In this document: piece after piece, positions 1 to 12,440 of the stretch
Layout: the number at the start of each line of letters is the position of its first letter
Position numbering within the stretch: position 1 is the stretch's first letter
From: Mucor racemosus
Taxonomy: Eukaryota > Mucoromycota > Mucoromycetes > Mucorales > Mucoraceae
DNA length: 64,000 nucleotides
Direction of reading: 5' to 3'
Assembly (NCBI GenBank): GCA_027405735.1
Contig: JAPEHQ010000002.1
Location: 2,418,001-2,482,000 of the forward strand
Translations under genes and position numbers: made by a program
Notes under the pieces: model-generated
The model's database searches: none
What the model was told of the DNA's origin: nothing
What the model saw: only the letters and a program-made list of their open reading frames with translations

Positions 1-519
1 TTTACGCTTCATGGCAAATTCTTTTCGTTTAGAATCCATGAAATGACTTGAAGATTGCTGTTGTTGTTGTTGAGCAGCATATTAATGAATCATTCGTCTT
101 GATTTTGCGCTTTCATAATAAGACCATGGAACTAATATATAAAAAGGGTTATATGTCTGTTATGATATATCTGACATGACTTTACCTGTAATCCACTTAT
201 AAACATAATATAAAATCAAGAGTATCATGATAAGGTCACTCCATACTTCAGCACTTCCTGCAACAAATGCACCCAAAGTGGGGATAACTGCCAATATAAT
301 AGGCCATGAAATGGAAGACGAAAATTCATCTTTGCTGTTGTTATGGTCCGCATTGGTTGATGTTGTACGATTATTGTAACTATTACGGGTACCAGTACGA
401 CGGGTAGCAGGTGAAGGTGTACTAGGCTGATGATGATGTTGCTGTTGCTGTTGTGTTGAATAAGAACGTGGCTTATATCCACGCAAGAAACCATCATCTT
501 GTTCTGTATCTACTGGCAT
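1..519 (-). CDS. Partial membrane protein gene, 5' part, with an in-frame stop
   Basis: I do not know the function. The start codon is at 517-519. Exon 1 encodes a Gln/His/Ser/Thr-rich head (a run of five Gln near residue 23), then a hydrophobic stretch at about residues 72-110 that can hold one or two membrane segments and ends in YYVYKWIT. I place a GTAAAG donor just after that and a TTAG acceptor near 132-134; splicing there gives the continuation VPWSYYESAKSRRMIH in frame. That junction motif resembles a fungal family of small membrane proteins that I recall but cannot name. Immediately afterwards there is TAA at 82-84, yet the same frame stays open to position 1 as Tyr-Ala-Ala, six Gln and a Lys/Arg-rich stretch. 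The gene is therefore either truncated by a CAA-to-TAA change, really ends there, or contains a sequence error. It runs off the left edge of the window. Confidence 0.55.
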
Positions 520-3500
520 TTTTGCTAGATAAACTAAAAAGAAGAAGAAAAAAAAGGAATTATCAAAAGATAAAACGCGAGTGAAATAGTTTTTATTTTA
601 TAATACATTTTTATTTCCCCTTTATGCTAAAAGCACATAGCACAACAAACATCAGAAGACACATAAACAAGGATGCTGTGGTTTCTCAAAAATTGATATA
701 TTAAAAACTATGCTTAAAACAAGCGTATTTCCGCATTATTTTCTTTTTTTTTTTTTTTTTTTCCTTTTTCTGATATTAATCGGTATGCTAATCATTTTAT
801 TATAGACATAACAGCAGCGTTGTAACTTATAGACAATAGCAAGATTATCATAATCCTGCACAATGAAACATTGTAATATATTATTGAAATTCGGCAAAAA
901 CGGTGCTATGTGTGATTTGCTATATAAATTGTTCTCGTTTAAAGTTTATTGTTGTTTATTATTAATGTGTATACACACAAATAATTTAGATCAGGTTACC
1001 CAGATACCATAGTCTTTCGGTTATACGTTGTTTATCATGTATAGTACATTGTTCACGTCTACTGGTGTATTTAAATGCTGTCGTTGTAGCAAACATTTGG
1101 TCACAAAGTTTTATTTTCTTGATATAAATGAATAATTTAGCGTAGAAAATTACTTTATTCGATTATATTCTACTCCAACTGTCTGTTAGACATGTAGGAC
1201 TAGGAATAGTAGGCAGCAAAGTCGAGTAAAGGGGCCTTCTGATATGGTTGTGAAAAGCAAACAAAAATTACCCCTGAATCGGAGTTGAGGCATCGGATTA
1301 TTACAGTCGCTCTTTCTTGATCTGGCCATTTAAGAGATATGCAAAACTTTTAAAGGGTTTTTCAACACATCCAATTATTTGCAGTCGCTTAGAAAATCGA
1401 TTTTATAATAAAACTTGGCATCTACAATAAATTTTAAATCTTTTTTCTTAGGGTAATGCCAGGATTTCCAACTGTTCAAAAGAAAACGTATGTTTAAACA
1501 TGAATATAATTGAAATGCACTAATATGATTTCGAATATCAAAAATGTTAATTTATACATTACGTGCTACATTTTTAGTAGACATCTAGATCCTTTAACGC
1601 TTGATCCAGATCAGTGAATCACATTTGTTTGGTTCGGGACCTAAAACATATTATATCTTTTTGATGAAATATGATCAAAAAGAACTCCTTTCTTCATCGC
1701 ACAAAGCTCATCTTATACAAATCATTATATAGGCAGCTTCGTTTATGTTAAATTGTATAGCATTTAGAACCTTTAACTTATAGTATTTAGTCTGTGTTAA
1801 TATTGCAACAATTATGAGAACAATACATTTCGTATTTTTTTCACTCCACACATTGTTGTATTCCACATTAATCATATCATTTGGGATGCGGTATATGGAT
1901 GAACGATTAAGATATATATGTCAGAATTATATATTCTATATATATATATATGCTTCAATGCAATTCATTCCTTATTATCTTTCTTTTGATCTTTTGTCAT
2001 TATATCTTTTCCATTTTTCAGGCTTGAAAAGTTGGTGGTTTCTAATTCTTCGCTTGTATCTTTACACCTTTTAGATTTTTCTGCTACTTTTGAATTAATT
2101 AATGCTTTCATATTTTCTCTTATTGATACGATAAATAATACCTTATAATATTTAATAAACGTGAGTACATTGGGATTTTATTAGTGAGATATTTGTTAAA
2201 TTGTACCCGCTTTTAAGGGCTGTAATTTTACAGTAATGTTTGCTGAAAGGAAAATCAATTTGATATTGCTAACGTTGTGGATCGAAATAACAATTTTTTC
2301 GTCAACATTCAAATGCTTTATGTATTTTCTAAAATTTGAATAGTTTTCCAAACACTAGGACTTGAAAGATTATGATTTTTTCATAATTAGTTAGCAATCC
2401 TACAGTAAACCTGTTTTAGGCTTTTTTGATCCGCCCATTGGTTTTCTACAAATTGTACGAGCTGGTTGCTGCTCATAATACAATCTGGTTTTGTCAAAGA
2501 TTAGTATATCTTTAGGATCATACGGCTCCAAAAAATTTTCAACTGTCTTCAATATCACCATATAAAATTGTATAATCAGATATGCACAGGTGACTGAGCT
2601 TCAATTCAAAAAAGTGTTCAAATGGAAAAAAAATCCAAAAAAATCCAAAAAAAACCTTGTATGTTTAATTGCTCACAAAAATGCATAGTAAGTCGAACTA
2701 GCGTATTAAATATTTTGGGTTCAGCTTTTAATTCTGAATCGATCCGTGTAGGCTTTGAAAATGTTTTTCTCATAAAATCTCTAGTAAATTTAATGTAAAA
2801 TGTTAACAATTTTTGATCAAAAAGTACCCTTCATTCAAATGCAACCCTAAAATATTTTATTTTTATATTATGCGCAACAAAATTATCTACAAAATGAGTA
2901 TTTATACGTAGCTGTAGCTCTATTTTTTGTGGGGATATACATTTTTTTGAATTTTTTTTTGTAAAACCGAAAATTTATCCTTGTATATCCTCGTCCAAAA
3001 TGAATCCTTTTTCGTATCACCAAAAATCAATCATTCAATCTCAATTTTCTCGACCAAAAATCAATATTTTTTGACGAGGTAAAATTCGTTAGATAGATGC
3101 TAATGAGTACTATCCTATGGTTCTATTTTTGCATACCTGTCATCCTTTCATGGATCTCTATAACAGAAAAAGTGCTCTCACAAAATTTATAAAAAAATAA
3201 AAAAAGTCTTTACAGCCATCCAAAACCTAAATATCCTGGTAGAGAATGAAAAATAATCTAGACTTTACTTAATACCCATCATTGCAATACCTTAGTATTT
3301 TCTCCACTTATTTTCATTTCAAATGCGCTTTCTCAATTTTAAGCTGGCCATTTCTGCATCATTCAAATTTATGAAACAATCACTATAGTAACCATCCTTG
3401 CTTTATTTAATAAAATTTGTAGCCGGGACAATGTTGAATAGGATGATAATTGGAATAATTGTTTTGTAATAACAAATGGATACAAAAATGATCATATAAA

Positions 3501-4382
3501 AGTTGATGAAGTATATCTTATGAATAAGGTTTAGGCTTCTTTTAGTATCCTAAATATGTTGTACAAAGGAAAAAATACACATGCTTCTTATCTTGCAACC
3601 TTTTAATGTGAGGTTAGCTGCCATCAACATGAGATGCTGAAGATGTTTGAATATGAGGAAAAAAAAAACATATAAAGAGCAATATGGGAATACAATTTTT
3701 ACACTTCTATGTTTATTAACTTAAAGATGTTTTAGAAGTAAAATAAAAGCTTATGGATTACCATCATCTTTATAATATATATATTAATAATTAGTAATAA
3801 GATCTTAAAACTAGATCTTCGTGGTTTAGTTCCTAGTTTGGAAGTACCAGTGGTACAATTTGACGTTTTAATACTTTTCGATTTTTAGATAATACTCAAG
3901 ATAAACCTAATTATTAAACAAACTTGATATGTGTAGCTTACTGCAGAATAGATAGAATCCACGTAAATATATTTTTCATGTTTGTTTTTACAAAGAAAAG
4001 AAGATATATTTAGAGATGAGTGTGATAGAATATAGGTTTTATTAAATCTGTAGATTATGATGTATTTGAAATGCAAGAAAAACATAACCATTTGACAAAC
4101 GAAGCACAGAGACTTTATAGCTTTATAATAATTCCAAGCCTTTATTAAAATAATTCAAATGTGAAATAGTATTGACAAAAGGAAGTATATCAAAGAAATT
4201 TCGGATCTCTATAAGTACAGCTCCAACAGGGATACACAATTACTTACATCGGCCGGACAAAATCTTGTGGTTTAACATTCGTTGTATGATGACTTTAACC
4301 TTTTCCATGACCAAAATGCCATGTAATTCTAGTGAAAAAATGCCATAGTATGCCCCAAACCCCTAAAACTTTCATAAAACAT
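520..4382. other. Intergenic, AT-rich; one degenerate repeat copy
   Basis: No convincing gene is visible. Short open frames (for example 1814-2074 and 3885-4091) are low-complexity and have no recognisable domain. A stretch at about 2640-2800 resembles the dispersed repeat family: the segment around 2690-2750 aligns by eye with 24747-24800, with many substitutions. A 20-base T run starts near 743, just upstream of the partial gene. Confidence 0.4.
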
Positions 4383-4613
4383 AAGTAAAAAACAAGTAAA
4401 AAACAAGTAAAAAACAAGTAAAAAACAAGTAAAAAACAAGTAAAAAACAAGTAAAAAACAAGTAAAAAACAAGTAAAAAACAAGTAAAAAACAAGTAAAA
4501 AACAAGTAAAAAACAAGTAAAAAACAAGTAAAAAACAAGTAAAAAACAAGTAAAAAACAAGTAAAAAACAAGTAAAAAACAAGTAAAAAACAAGTAAAAA
4601 ACAAGTAAAAAAA
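4383..4613. repeat. 11-bp minisatellite, about 20 perfect units
   Basis: The unit AAGTAAAAAAC repeats head to tail from 4383 to about 4602 without a visible substitution. It then decays into an A/G-rich tail (AAAGAAAAAAAG, GAAAACAAG). Because 11 is not a multiple of 3, all three reverse frames stay open with the same peptide pattern, which explains the overlapping hydrophobic open frames there. It lies between intergenic sequence and the downstream flank of the PDR transporter. Confidence 0.97.
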
Positions 4614-5378
4614 GAAAAAAAGAAAACAAGAAAACAAGAATAAGACAAAAGGCAAATTGCTTCTTCTTCCTTAAGTAACCGTAAATTTTCCCTCAGTAGA
4701 CTGAGGAGAAAACGGTCATTATGAGGCTAACCAACTGACTAAGCCCTCACCTTATTATATTGTAGTCTTTGTGTGTATGAACATATACAATACTATGGGT
4801 CATATAGGCTCGAATCACAAGCAAATGATAGTATACCAGTATATGCAAGCGGCAATCGCATTTTTAATGTTTATTTCGAATATTTTTTTAAATAACTTGA
4901 AATACAGTATGGACTTTCGATTTATTATTATGATTGTTCTATCTGGAGGAGTTGAGCATAATTGTTGTGCTCCAGAAGCATATTATGATTCAATAAAATG
5001 GTATACTCATAGAAAAAGTCCACGCTATTATAAAAATATTGACATGTGCACCAGTAGATTTGGAATCAAATACATTGCTCGTCTGAAACCATGTCTCCGC
5101 TACTACAGTACATATTTCTCTAATCAGATAGTTAGATACTGTACATTTAAAAGCTTTCATTCAAAGGTTTTCCTTAATTTTATCGAGATTATTCCAGATG
5201 AAATATAATTTATTAATTAAGAAATATTATATATACAGTATAGAACACTATGTGTTAAATCAAAAAGCATGGCAGCAAAGTCCATATAAATTTAGAAGAC
5301 ATTGCGCCTTTGTATAGTTTTGTATAAGTGTGTAACATTAAATGTAAAAATATATATATATATATATGTATATTTGAT
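4614..5378. other. Intergenic; one unassigned open frame
   Basis: An open frame of 145 codons (4771-5208, +) is present but has no domain I recognise and no codon pattern separating it from the AT-rich background. I regard it as probably fortuitous. A TA dinucleotide run lies near 5350-5366, close to the 3' end of the transporter gene. Confidence 0.3.
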
Positions 5379-8300
5379 TTAACGTCTACCCTTTCTTCTC
5401 AAGAAAACAAGTAAAATGAAAACACACACGTTAAATATAAAGAAAGCAATAAGAATACCAAAGTTACGCCACTTGTGAGAAGCACTCCATTGCATACCAG
5501 TTTCGTAAAATTCAGGACCTGAGCTATAGGTACAATAACCACATCGTTCAGGCTGTACAGCATCAGGGTTGGCAACATAACCAGTGGCACCATTAGAGAA
5601 GAAGTTGGCCATGTATTGACCGCATGATTGACCTGGAGGAGGAGGGAACTTGAGTAAATCTTCGTCAGAGCATACTACTATGAGACTAGCTAGTTCATTC
5701 ACAGCTAGGCCTTCTATATAATAATGGAAAGGATCAATCCAATACATCCAAGAGCTCCAAAAATGAGGCATAGCTTCTGGTGATTGCATCAAACCACAGA
5801 AAAGAATAAGAATAGAAATAAATAGTGGATTGATTACCGCAGCCATTGTAGGTAATTCGGCAACAGCTGCAATAACGAAACCTAATGTAACAGCCCAACA
5901 TACTAGAACCACAAATATAATGTAGAAATAACCACAAGATTCAGGCGTATTATTCATGCCGGCTGTCCAATAGAAGCCTACCATGAATGAAGCAGCAAAG
6001 AATACAATATATGGGATTTCAACCAGTACAGCACTGACGCCAAATGGTAACCAACTATAGTATCTTGAAGCGTACTCGCGACGGAAATACAAACGTTCTG
6101 TCATGAATTTGGGTTGAGCCAAAATAATCATTGTCATTGCCATAATAAAGGTACTGAAAAGAGCAAACACTTTGTTCATCATATCAGAAGAGGAATTTCC
6201 AAGCTTCCAGAAAGTAAAGCCAGTAACCAAAGATGTAAACATGATGTTGAGGAAACGGCCAATGTTATAATCAGGAGCACGCCAGTAAGCAATAGTCATA
6301 CGGGTCATAACCAAACGGAACTGTGTACTCAAAGGAGTAGCATATGTATCAGCCTTACGAGTAGGATTTTTATCAGCAGTCTTTTCAATTTCATCGAGTT
6401 CAGCAGCAAGAGTTTTGGCTTCATTGGAATTCTCCCAAACGTCAGCCCAGTCCTTGGTAGCTTTACCGGCAGTACCAGCACCTACAACTTCAAGAATATA
6501 TTCAGCAGGATTAGCCTCAGGAGAACATTTAGGTCCACCATTCGATTCAAAGTAATCAATCATGGTACGAGAATCTTGACCAATTTCGCCGTAATAAGCC
6601 GTACGACCACCACGAACTAAAAGCAACAAATGATCAAAATATTCAAACAAAATAGCAGAAGGTTGATGAATTGTACAGAGCACAGGCCAGCCAGCATCAG
6701 CAAGTTTACGAATAAAACGAATGATATTGAAAGAACTTTGAGCATCAAGGCCAGAAGTAGGTTCATCCAAGAAGAGTAACTGTGGTTTACCAACAAGTTC
6801 CATACCAATAGTAAGACGCTTACGTTCTTCAACAGAGATACCAAAGCCACTACCAACATCTCCAATTTGAGCGTCTCCAATATCGTCCATTTCTAAAAGT
6901 AAAATAATTTGTTCAACATAGGCATCCTTCTCTTCTTTGGGTACATCAGAGGGTTGTCGAAGATAAGCAGAGAAACGAAGGGCTTCGCGGACAGTAACAG
7001 CAGGTTGGTGAATATCCATTTGTTCACAATAGCCAGTAATACGTTCAAAATCAGTCATCAAAGATTCACCATTGAGGAATACATTACCCTCAACTTTACC
7101 AATGGTCTTTCTACGAGCGAGCACATCAAGTAATGTGGTTTTGCCAGCACCAGAAGATCCCATCAAAGCGGTGAGATGACCAGGTTTAACGATACCAGAA
7201 ATATCATTCAAAAGATGAAGTGGACCACCTTTGAAAGGGACATGATAATGAACATGTTGCCATGAGAAAGTAGTACCAGTAGACATTTTGTCCATACTAT
7301 CAGTAACCTTTTGTTGAGCAAGACGGCGTTCATCTTCTTCTTCGATAGTACGAGGTTTAGGGGCTATTTTTTTAAAACCATTAGTTATTGTATATACACC
7401 TTGATTTTATAATAATAAATACATACATTTTCCGGGCAAATAAAGCTTAGTTAAAGTAGATGATTTCGACATGCCTATAAATTCCATAGCCATTGCAGTA
7501 AGAAAGGTAAAGAATATGAAGAAAGCAACTACAACTACGAAATCAGGAGCCCATAATTGCCAAGGTTTATAACTCAATGCTTCCAAAAGATAAGCATCAC
7601 CTCTAACAAAGTTTTCACCTGCAACACCACCTGCCATGGTACAGACCATATAGTTCCAATCATCATAACCAGGACCATAGGGAACAGCATTTCCAATACC
7701 TTCACAAGAATAGACTTGACCTGACATTTCATTTGAAATCAAAGCCTTGTAAGCATAGGTGATTGGATTAATATAATAAATCCAAAACAACCAAGGATGC
7801 ATTTTCTTGTAAGGAATTGTATAACCTGTATAGGAAGTAATAGCAATAAGTAATACACCAGTGATTTGAGTAGCCAAAAAGAAACTAGAAGTAATTGCAC
7901 CAAAGAAACGGAAGAAACCGTTCATACACATATTCAAAAAGAATAGCACTATAAAAAAGGTGAAGAATCTACCAGCTGTCAAGTTCAAACCCATCATGAA
8001 ATATGCACAGATTTCGAAAAGTAATACTTGAACTAAAGCGTACGGAATATCCATAATCACTTGAGCAATATAAAATGCAGATGGTCTATACAATGCATAT
8101 TGTTTATGCTTTTCTAAAATAGGTCGACCTGTAAGGAAACGAACCAATTCAGATTGAGAAATGAAAGAATTAAACAAAACACAAAAGAAAAGAGCACCAC
8201 CACGAGAGAATGCACCAGTACCAGTTAAAGGAAGTTGAAAGAAACAAGAAGCAGTAATCAAAGATTGAATAAGAATTGTACCATATCGAGAAATGAGAGC

Positions 8301-9714
8301 TTGTTGATCTTTGATAAGCAAATGATGTTGGCGAATAGTGAGAGCCTTTACTTGTTGATAAAAGGATGCAATGTAAGGCGTATTCTTTTGTGCACGCTTT
8401 TGATGTTCTTCATGAATGGCATCAGCGAAATTCCTAGCTTTGCTTTCTTTTTCTACTGTTTCATTATAACTTTCAAAGTCTTGCATCATGGTTTGATAGA
8501 TTTCAGATTTTAAATAAGCCTCTTGGAATTCAGAGGCATGCTTTGGTGCTGTATTCTCAAATCCAGGTTTGAATTCACGTTCTACAGGATTACATAAACC
8601 AGTTAAGAAATCAGGGAGTGATTTTCTTGAAGGTCTATGGAAACCAAGTGCATCAAAGTATTCTCTAGCTCCACTAGTAGGACCATAATAAACACAATAA
8701 CCTTCATCGAGAAGCAAAACCTTGTCAAACAAGTTGAAAATACTATTTGAAGCTTGATAAAGAGTTGCAATGGTTGTAATGTTGAATACATCAGTCATGA
8801 TTCTTAATGACCGTACATAATCTAGCGCAGAAGCAGCATCAAGACCACGAGTAGAACAATCCCAGCAATTGATGGTACTACGAGTAGTCATTTGTTCAGC
8901 AATTGAAAGACGTTTACGTTCACCACCAGATAAACCACGCACAAATGCATTACCAACCATAGTATCCATTTGTTTGGTTAAACCGAGCATATTACCCAGC
9001 ACATAAATAACACGATCAACAAATTCCTTTTTCGATTCTTCATTGAGACGTTTACCAGGAGTCTTTGTACGCAAGGCGAATTGAAGTGTCTGTTTAGTTG
9101 TTAATGTAGGATAATGTTGATCTTCTTCTTCATTATAGCAGACTTGACCTCTATATTTTTTAGCAAATTCTTTAGGATCAATGCCACCATAATTAACATC
9201 ACCACCGATATGAGTATAAGCACCTCTTATATTGGCAATTACTTTAAGAAATGAAGTACAACCAGCACCAGGACGACCTAATACTAGCAACATTTCACCA
9301 TCCTTACAACAACCAGTAAGATCATCAACGATTACTTTTGTACTTGCATTAGACTTTTTAAAGAGTTTCCAAAATTTCAATACTTTCATTACATTTGAAA
9401 ATACAGTTGGGATTGTAAAAGCATCAGCACCTAAACCCTAAAAAAAGGGAGAGATTCATGTAAATAATTAATGAATTATAATTTTCGAAACTTTATAGGT
9501 ATTTTACTTCTATATGAAGATTCTTCCAAGATACACCGAGATGTTTACGTTTATGACCATTTTCTTCTTGTTCTTTATGAATGCCATGTAAAAAATCATC
9601 TAAATTGAAATCATCTGTCTCCACTTGACCTTCTTCAGCTTTCGATGGATCACTATGACGACTCATTTGACTAAGCTCTCGTTTTAAAGATTGATATTCA
9701 TCTTTGGCTCCTGT

Positions 9715-9748
<34 letters not shown>

Positions 9749-9938
9749 AATTCTGTTGCTAGGCAACCGATGTTTTTAAATGTTTACCTTGGATATTAAC
9801 TTGATTTACATCTGGTTCTCCATATGTTCCATTTCGTCCACAGCTATAATCATGCGCAATTGTGTCTTCTGTTGATGATGCATAATTATAATTCGGGTGA
9901 TTAGACACCTCTATGCGATCTGTAGGGTTTTCTTCCAT
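5379..9938 (-). CDS. PDR-type full-length ABC (ABCG) transporter
   Basis: Likely plasma-membrane drug or xenobiotic exporter of the Pdr5/Cdr1 family. Inferred exons: 9938-9788, 9710-9508, 9437-7427 and 7363-5379, giving 1449 aa, which is normal for the family. The order is NBD1-TMD1-NBD2-TMD2. NBD1 shows the fungal degenerate Walker A GRPGAGCTS (about 172-180, Cys178 replacing Lys), signature LSGGE (287-291) and Walker B region CWDCSTRGLD (309-318). NBD2 has canonical Walker A GSSGAGKTT (857-865, Lys863), the divergent linker VEERKRLTIG and Walker B LLFLDEPTSGLD. This asymmetric pair of ATP sites is typical of PDR transporters. The first 120 residues are acidic and polar. Intron 1 carries a 29-base poly-T tract (sense strand) before its acceptor. 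The intron 2 donor was chosen for frame; it removes two residues from the usual VEVKGLG motif, so it is less certain than the others. The substrate is unknown. Confidence 0.95.
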
Positions 9939-12440
9939 ATAAAATTTTATTCTTCAAAAAAAGAATAAAAAGAGATACTCGAAATTATGCCTATTTATAA
10001 AACCCCAAACTTTTTTTTGGAAAAACTTAAAGTTTCAACAGAAACACAGCCAGTCCATTCTGGACCATTTGTCTTGGATTCTACCATTTCCTTAGATGTG
10101 CGTATATAAAAGAAGATGCATAATTCTTTTTTATAGCTTCTATCTACGTATAGAACTTCTATTAGACATAATTCAATTGTATATATTTTATGCATTATTT
10201 TCCGGATGGAAATATTGAATTGTAAATATCAAATCTTTACGGCAAATAAAGACCCGTCATCTCCTTCTCTTTAAATACTAGCTCAAATAATTTGCAATAT
10301 GATGTTATTCTCAACAGTCGATATAGACTTGTTACCAACTCAGACTAATCTCATTATACAATGCTGATAAATGAGCTATATAGGCCAATGATCGAATAAT
10401 GGAATTCTGCATATTGGTGATGACATTTGTACTACATTGGTATAAAAACCTTACACGCATATATGTGTACATGGAAATATATCGACATTTTGTGTTTTAT
10501 TTAACAATATTTAGATATTTCCTGCTTCTAAACTGTATAAATAATTATAAGTTACAGACTATTTATCATTGGCACTAAACAGTAAAATGAAATAACACAA
10601 GTACGGCAAGACGTCTTCAGCATTGAAAACGGAAAATTTCTTACCGAGATTATTTGATTCGCTGATACGATATTCTTCTCAATTGAACAAACTAACTAAG
10701 GTTGTATATATCCGAGTACACTAAATCAAAACATCATACTAGTACTATGGGTCATTGTGCCTCGGTTCTTTGTAAAGAATATATATTAAAGAATAAAATA
10801 TTCCCTTTAAAAATAGCATTGGGGCATCTTTTTTTGTTTCTTTTTGCTCTTTATAAAACGGTTAATTTGAAACCGGCACGGAGGAATTTTCGATCCAATA
10901 TGAATTAAAATATGTGTTTGTACGATTTGTTTCACTTATTTTTGCCTCACTACTCTTGGATAAAGTATTCATCAGTTCTTAAACGAGATTGTTGGATTTT
11001 CAATATGAACTTTGATTCAATCAATAATGGCTATTGAACTTGAATACGATGGTTCTGACCCCAATATATCACCTTGTTTATGCAATAGTTAAATGCAGAA
11101 TGTCGAGAAATCATAAAATCAAATCACTGAATACATATAAATCCAATATGACACGCGATAACCTCCAAAAATCCACCAAATTTGGTTTACATCCGTTACT
11201 TGATTACTTCATTGTATTGATTTGTGACCATATCTAGCGCCTAAAAGCATACCGAACGATTGCTATCATCCAGAAGATTCATTTTGAATCATTTTTGCGC
11301 TTTTCCCTTCACTTTTATTTTCATCTGATTTTTCCCTTATGATATCTCGTCTAAAATCTCAAATTTCACAAATTTCAATTTTTCAGTCGAAAAATGAGAT
11401 TTTTTACTAAGGTGTTTATTGGTGTTATAAGTTTTAAATAGTGCTCTTTACTTAATGGCGACGTTTATTCTGCACTTAAATACCAACATTTTTGATATTT
11501 CTTTGAAAAACTAAAAAAGCACTTTTTCAAAGATATCTAAAAAATTTATGTCAAAAATGCGTAAAAATAAAATACCAGAAAATAAAGAATATTAAGTTAC
11601 ATTTGTCTAATTAATGGATTTTTATAACATTATTAGAAAAATTTGGATGCAAAAATTATTTAAAGCTCGAAAAAAAATTTAAAAATGTCAAATTGGACTT
11701 GAATGATGAAGTGTGGCCGCCACTGTATTTTCGAAATTTTCATGCCCCGATGAAATAATATAATCAATTTTTATGGTCATTTTTGTAGTGTAAAGAGTTA
11801 TTAAATACAAGCATTCTATACAAAACTAGAGAAAAATATTGAAATACAAGGGCTGACGTCTTAGATATATGCTTATATATTTTTTTTTTAGATTTTGTTT
11901 AAAAAATACCTCATGCTCCAACTTTGTAACTGGCGTGCCCACCTATAATTTGTGAGTGTATCTTTTTTCTTTTCTCTGCTACTACAACAGTTGTTATGGA
12001 GCATAACATTGCTGACAAACAAAGAAGATATTCAAATCGCACCTACGCCATATTATAAGCAGATGCTTAATTTGACAAGATCCTTTTAAAGAAACAAATA
12101 AAGCATGCTTTATGGATCTACATGCAATTATACATGAAAATGTATTGTGAAAAAAAGGAGTTTCAGCATTTGATTTTCTTCCATGTTAATGCGGTTCTTT
12201 ATAGTCATAGCGTGGTTATGATGTTTGCCTCAAATATACCTCCTAGTTCATTGTGTAAATGATTAGTTTTTCTCCTTTAAATTATCATGATGAGTATATA
12301 TATATTTGTTATTATTATTTTTTAGCCTCCCTCTTCTTTTTCATTTTTCTTAAACCAATTTTTTTTTATACACTACAAACCTTTCCTTTATTTTATTTTG
12401 AAAGTAAAATAATCGACTAATATTTATATATATATTCAAC
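9939..12440. other. Intergenic between divergent PDR and URC4-like genes
   Basis: About 2.5 kb shared upstream region of two divergently transcribed genes. I see no gene, RNA or repeat I can name. It has scattered TATA-like and poly-A/T stretches; a TA run at about 12294-12307 and short T runs lie just before the URC4-like start. Open frames at 9995-10195, 10702-10908 and 11034-11237 look fortuitous. Confidence 0.5.

Noticed and set aside
4295..4655. Three overlapping minus-strand open frames rich in Phe, Leu, Tyr and Cys
   Set aside because: They are translations of the 11-bp minisatellite in all three frames; the period of 11 makes each frame repeat the same peptide. No coding signal.
4690..4765. 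tRNA-like sequence on the minus strand (GGCTTAGTCAGTTGGTTAGCC resembles a D arm, followed by CTCATAATG)
   Set aside because: No acceptor stem closes, no T-arm with GTTCRA is present, and the anticodon arm is too short. At most a degenerate tRNA or SINE fragment.
4771..5208. 145-codon forward open frame
   Set aside because: No domain, no splice context and composition like the AT-rich background. Kept only as a note.
6114..6620. 168-codon forward open frame
   Set aside because: Antisense shadow of the second half of the PDR transporter.
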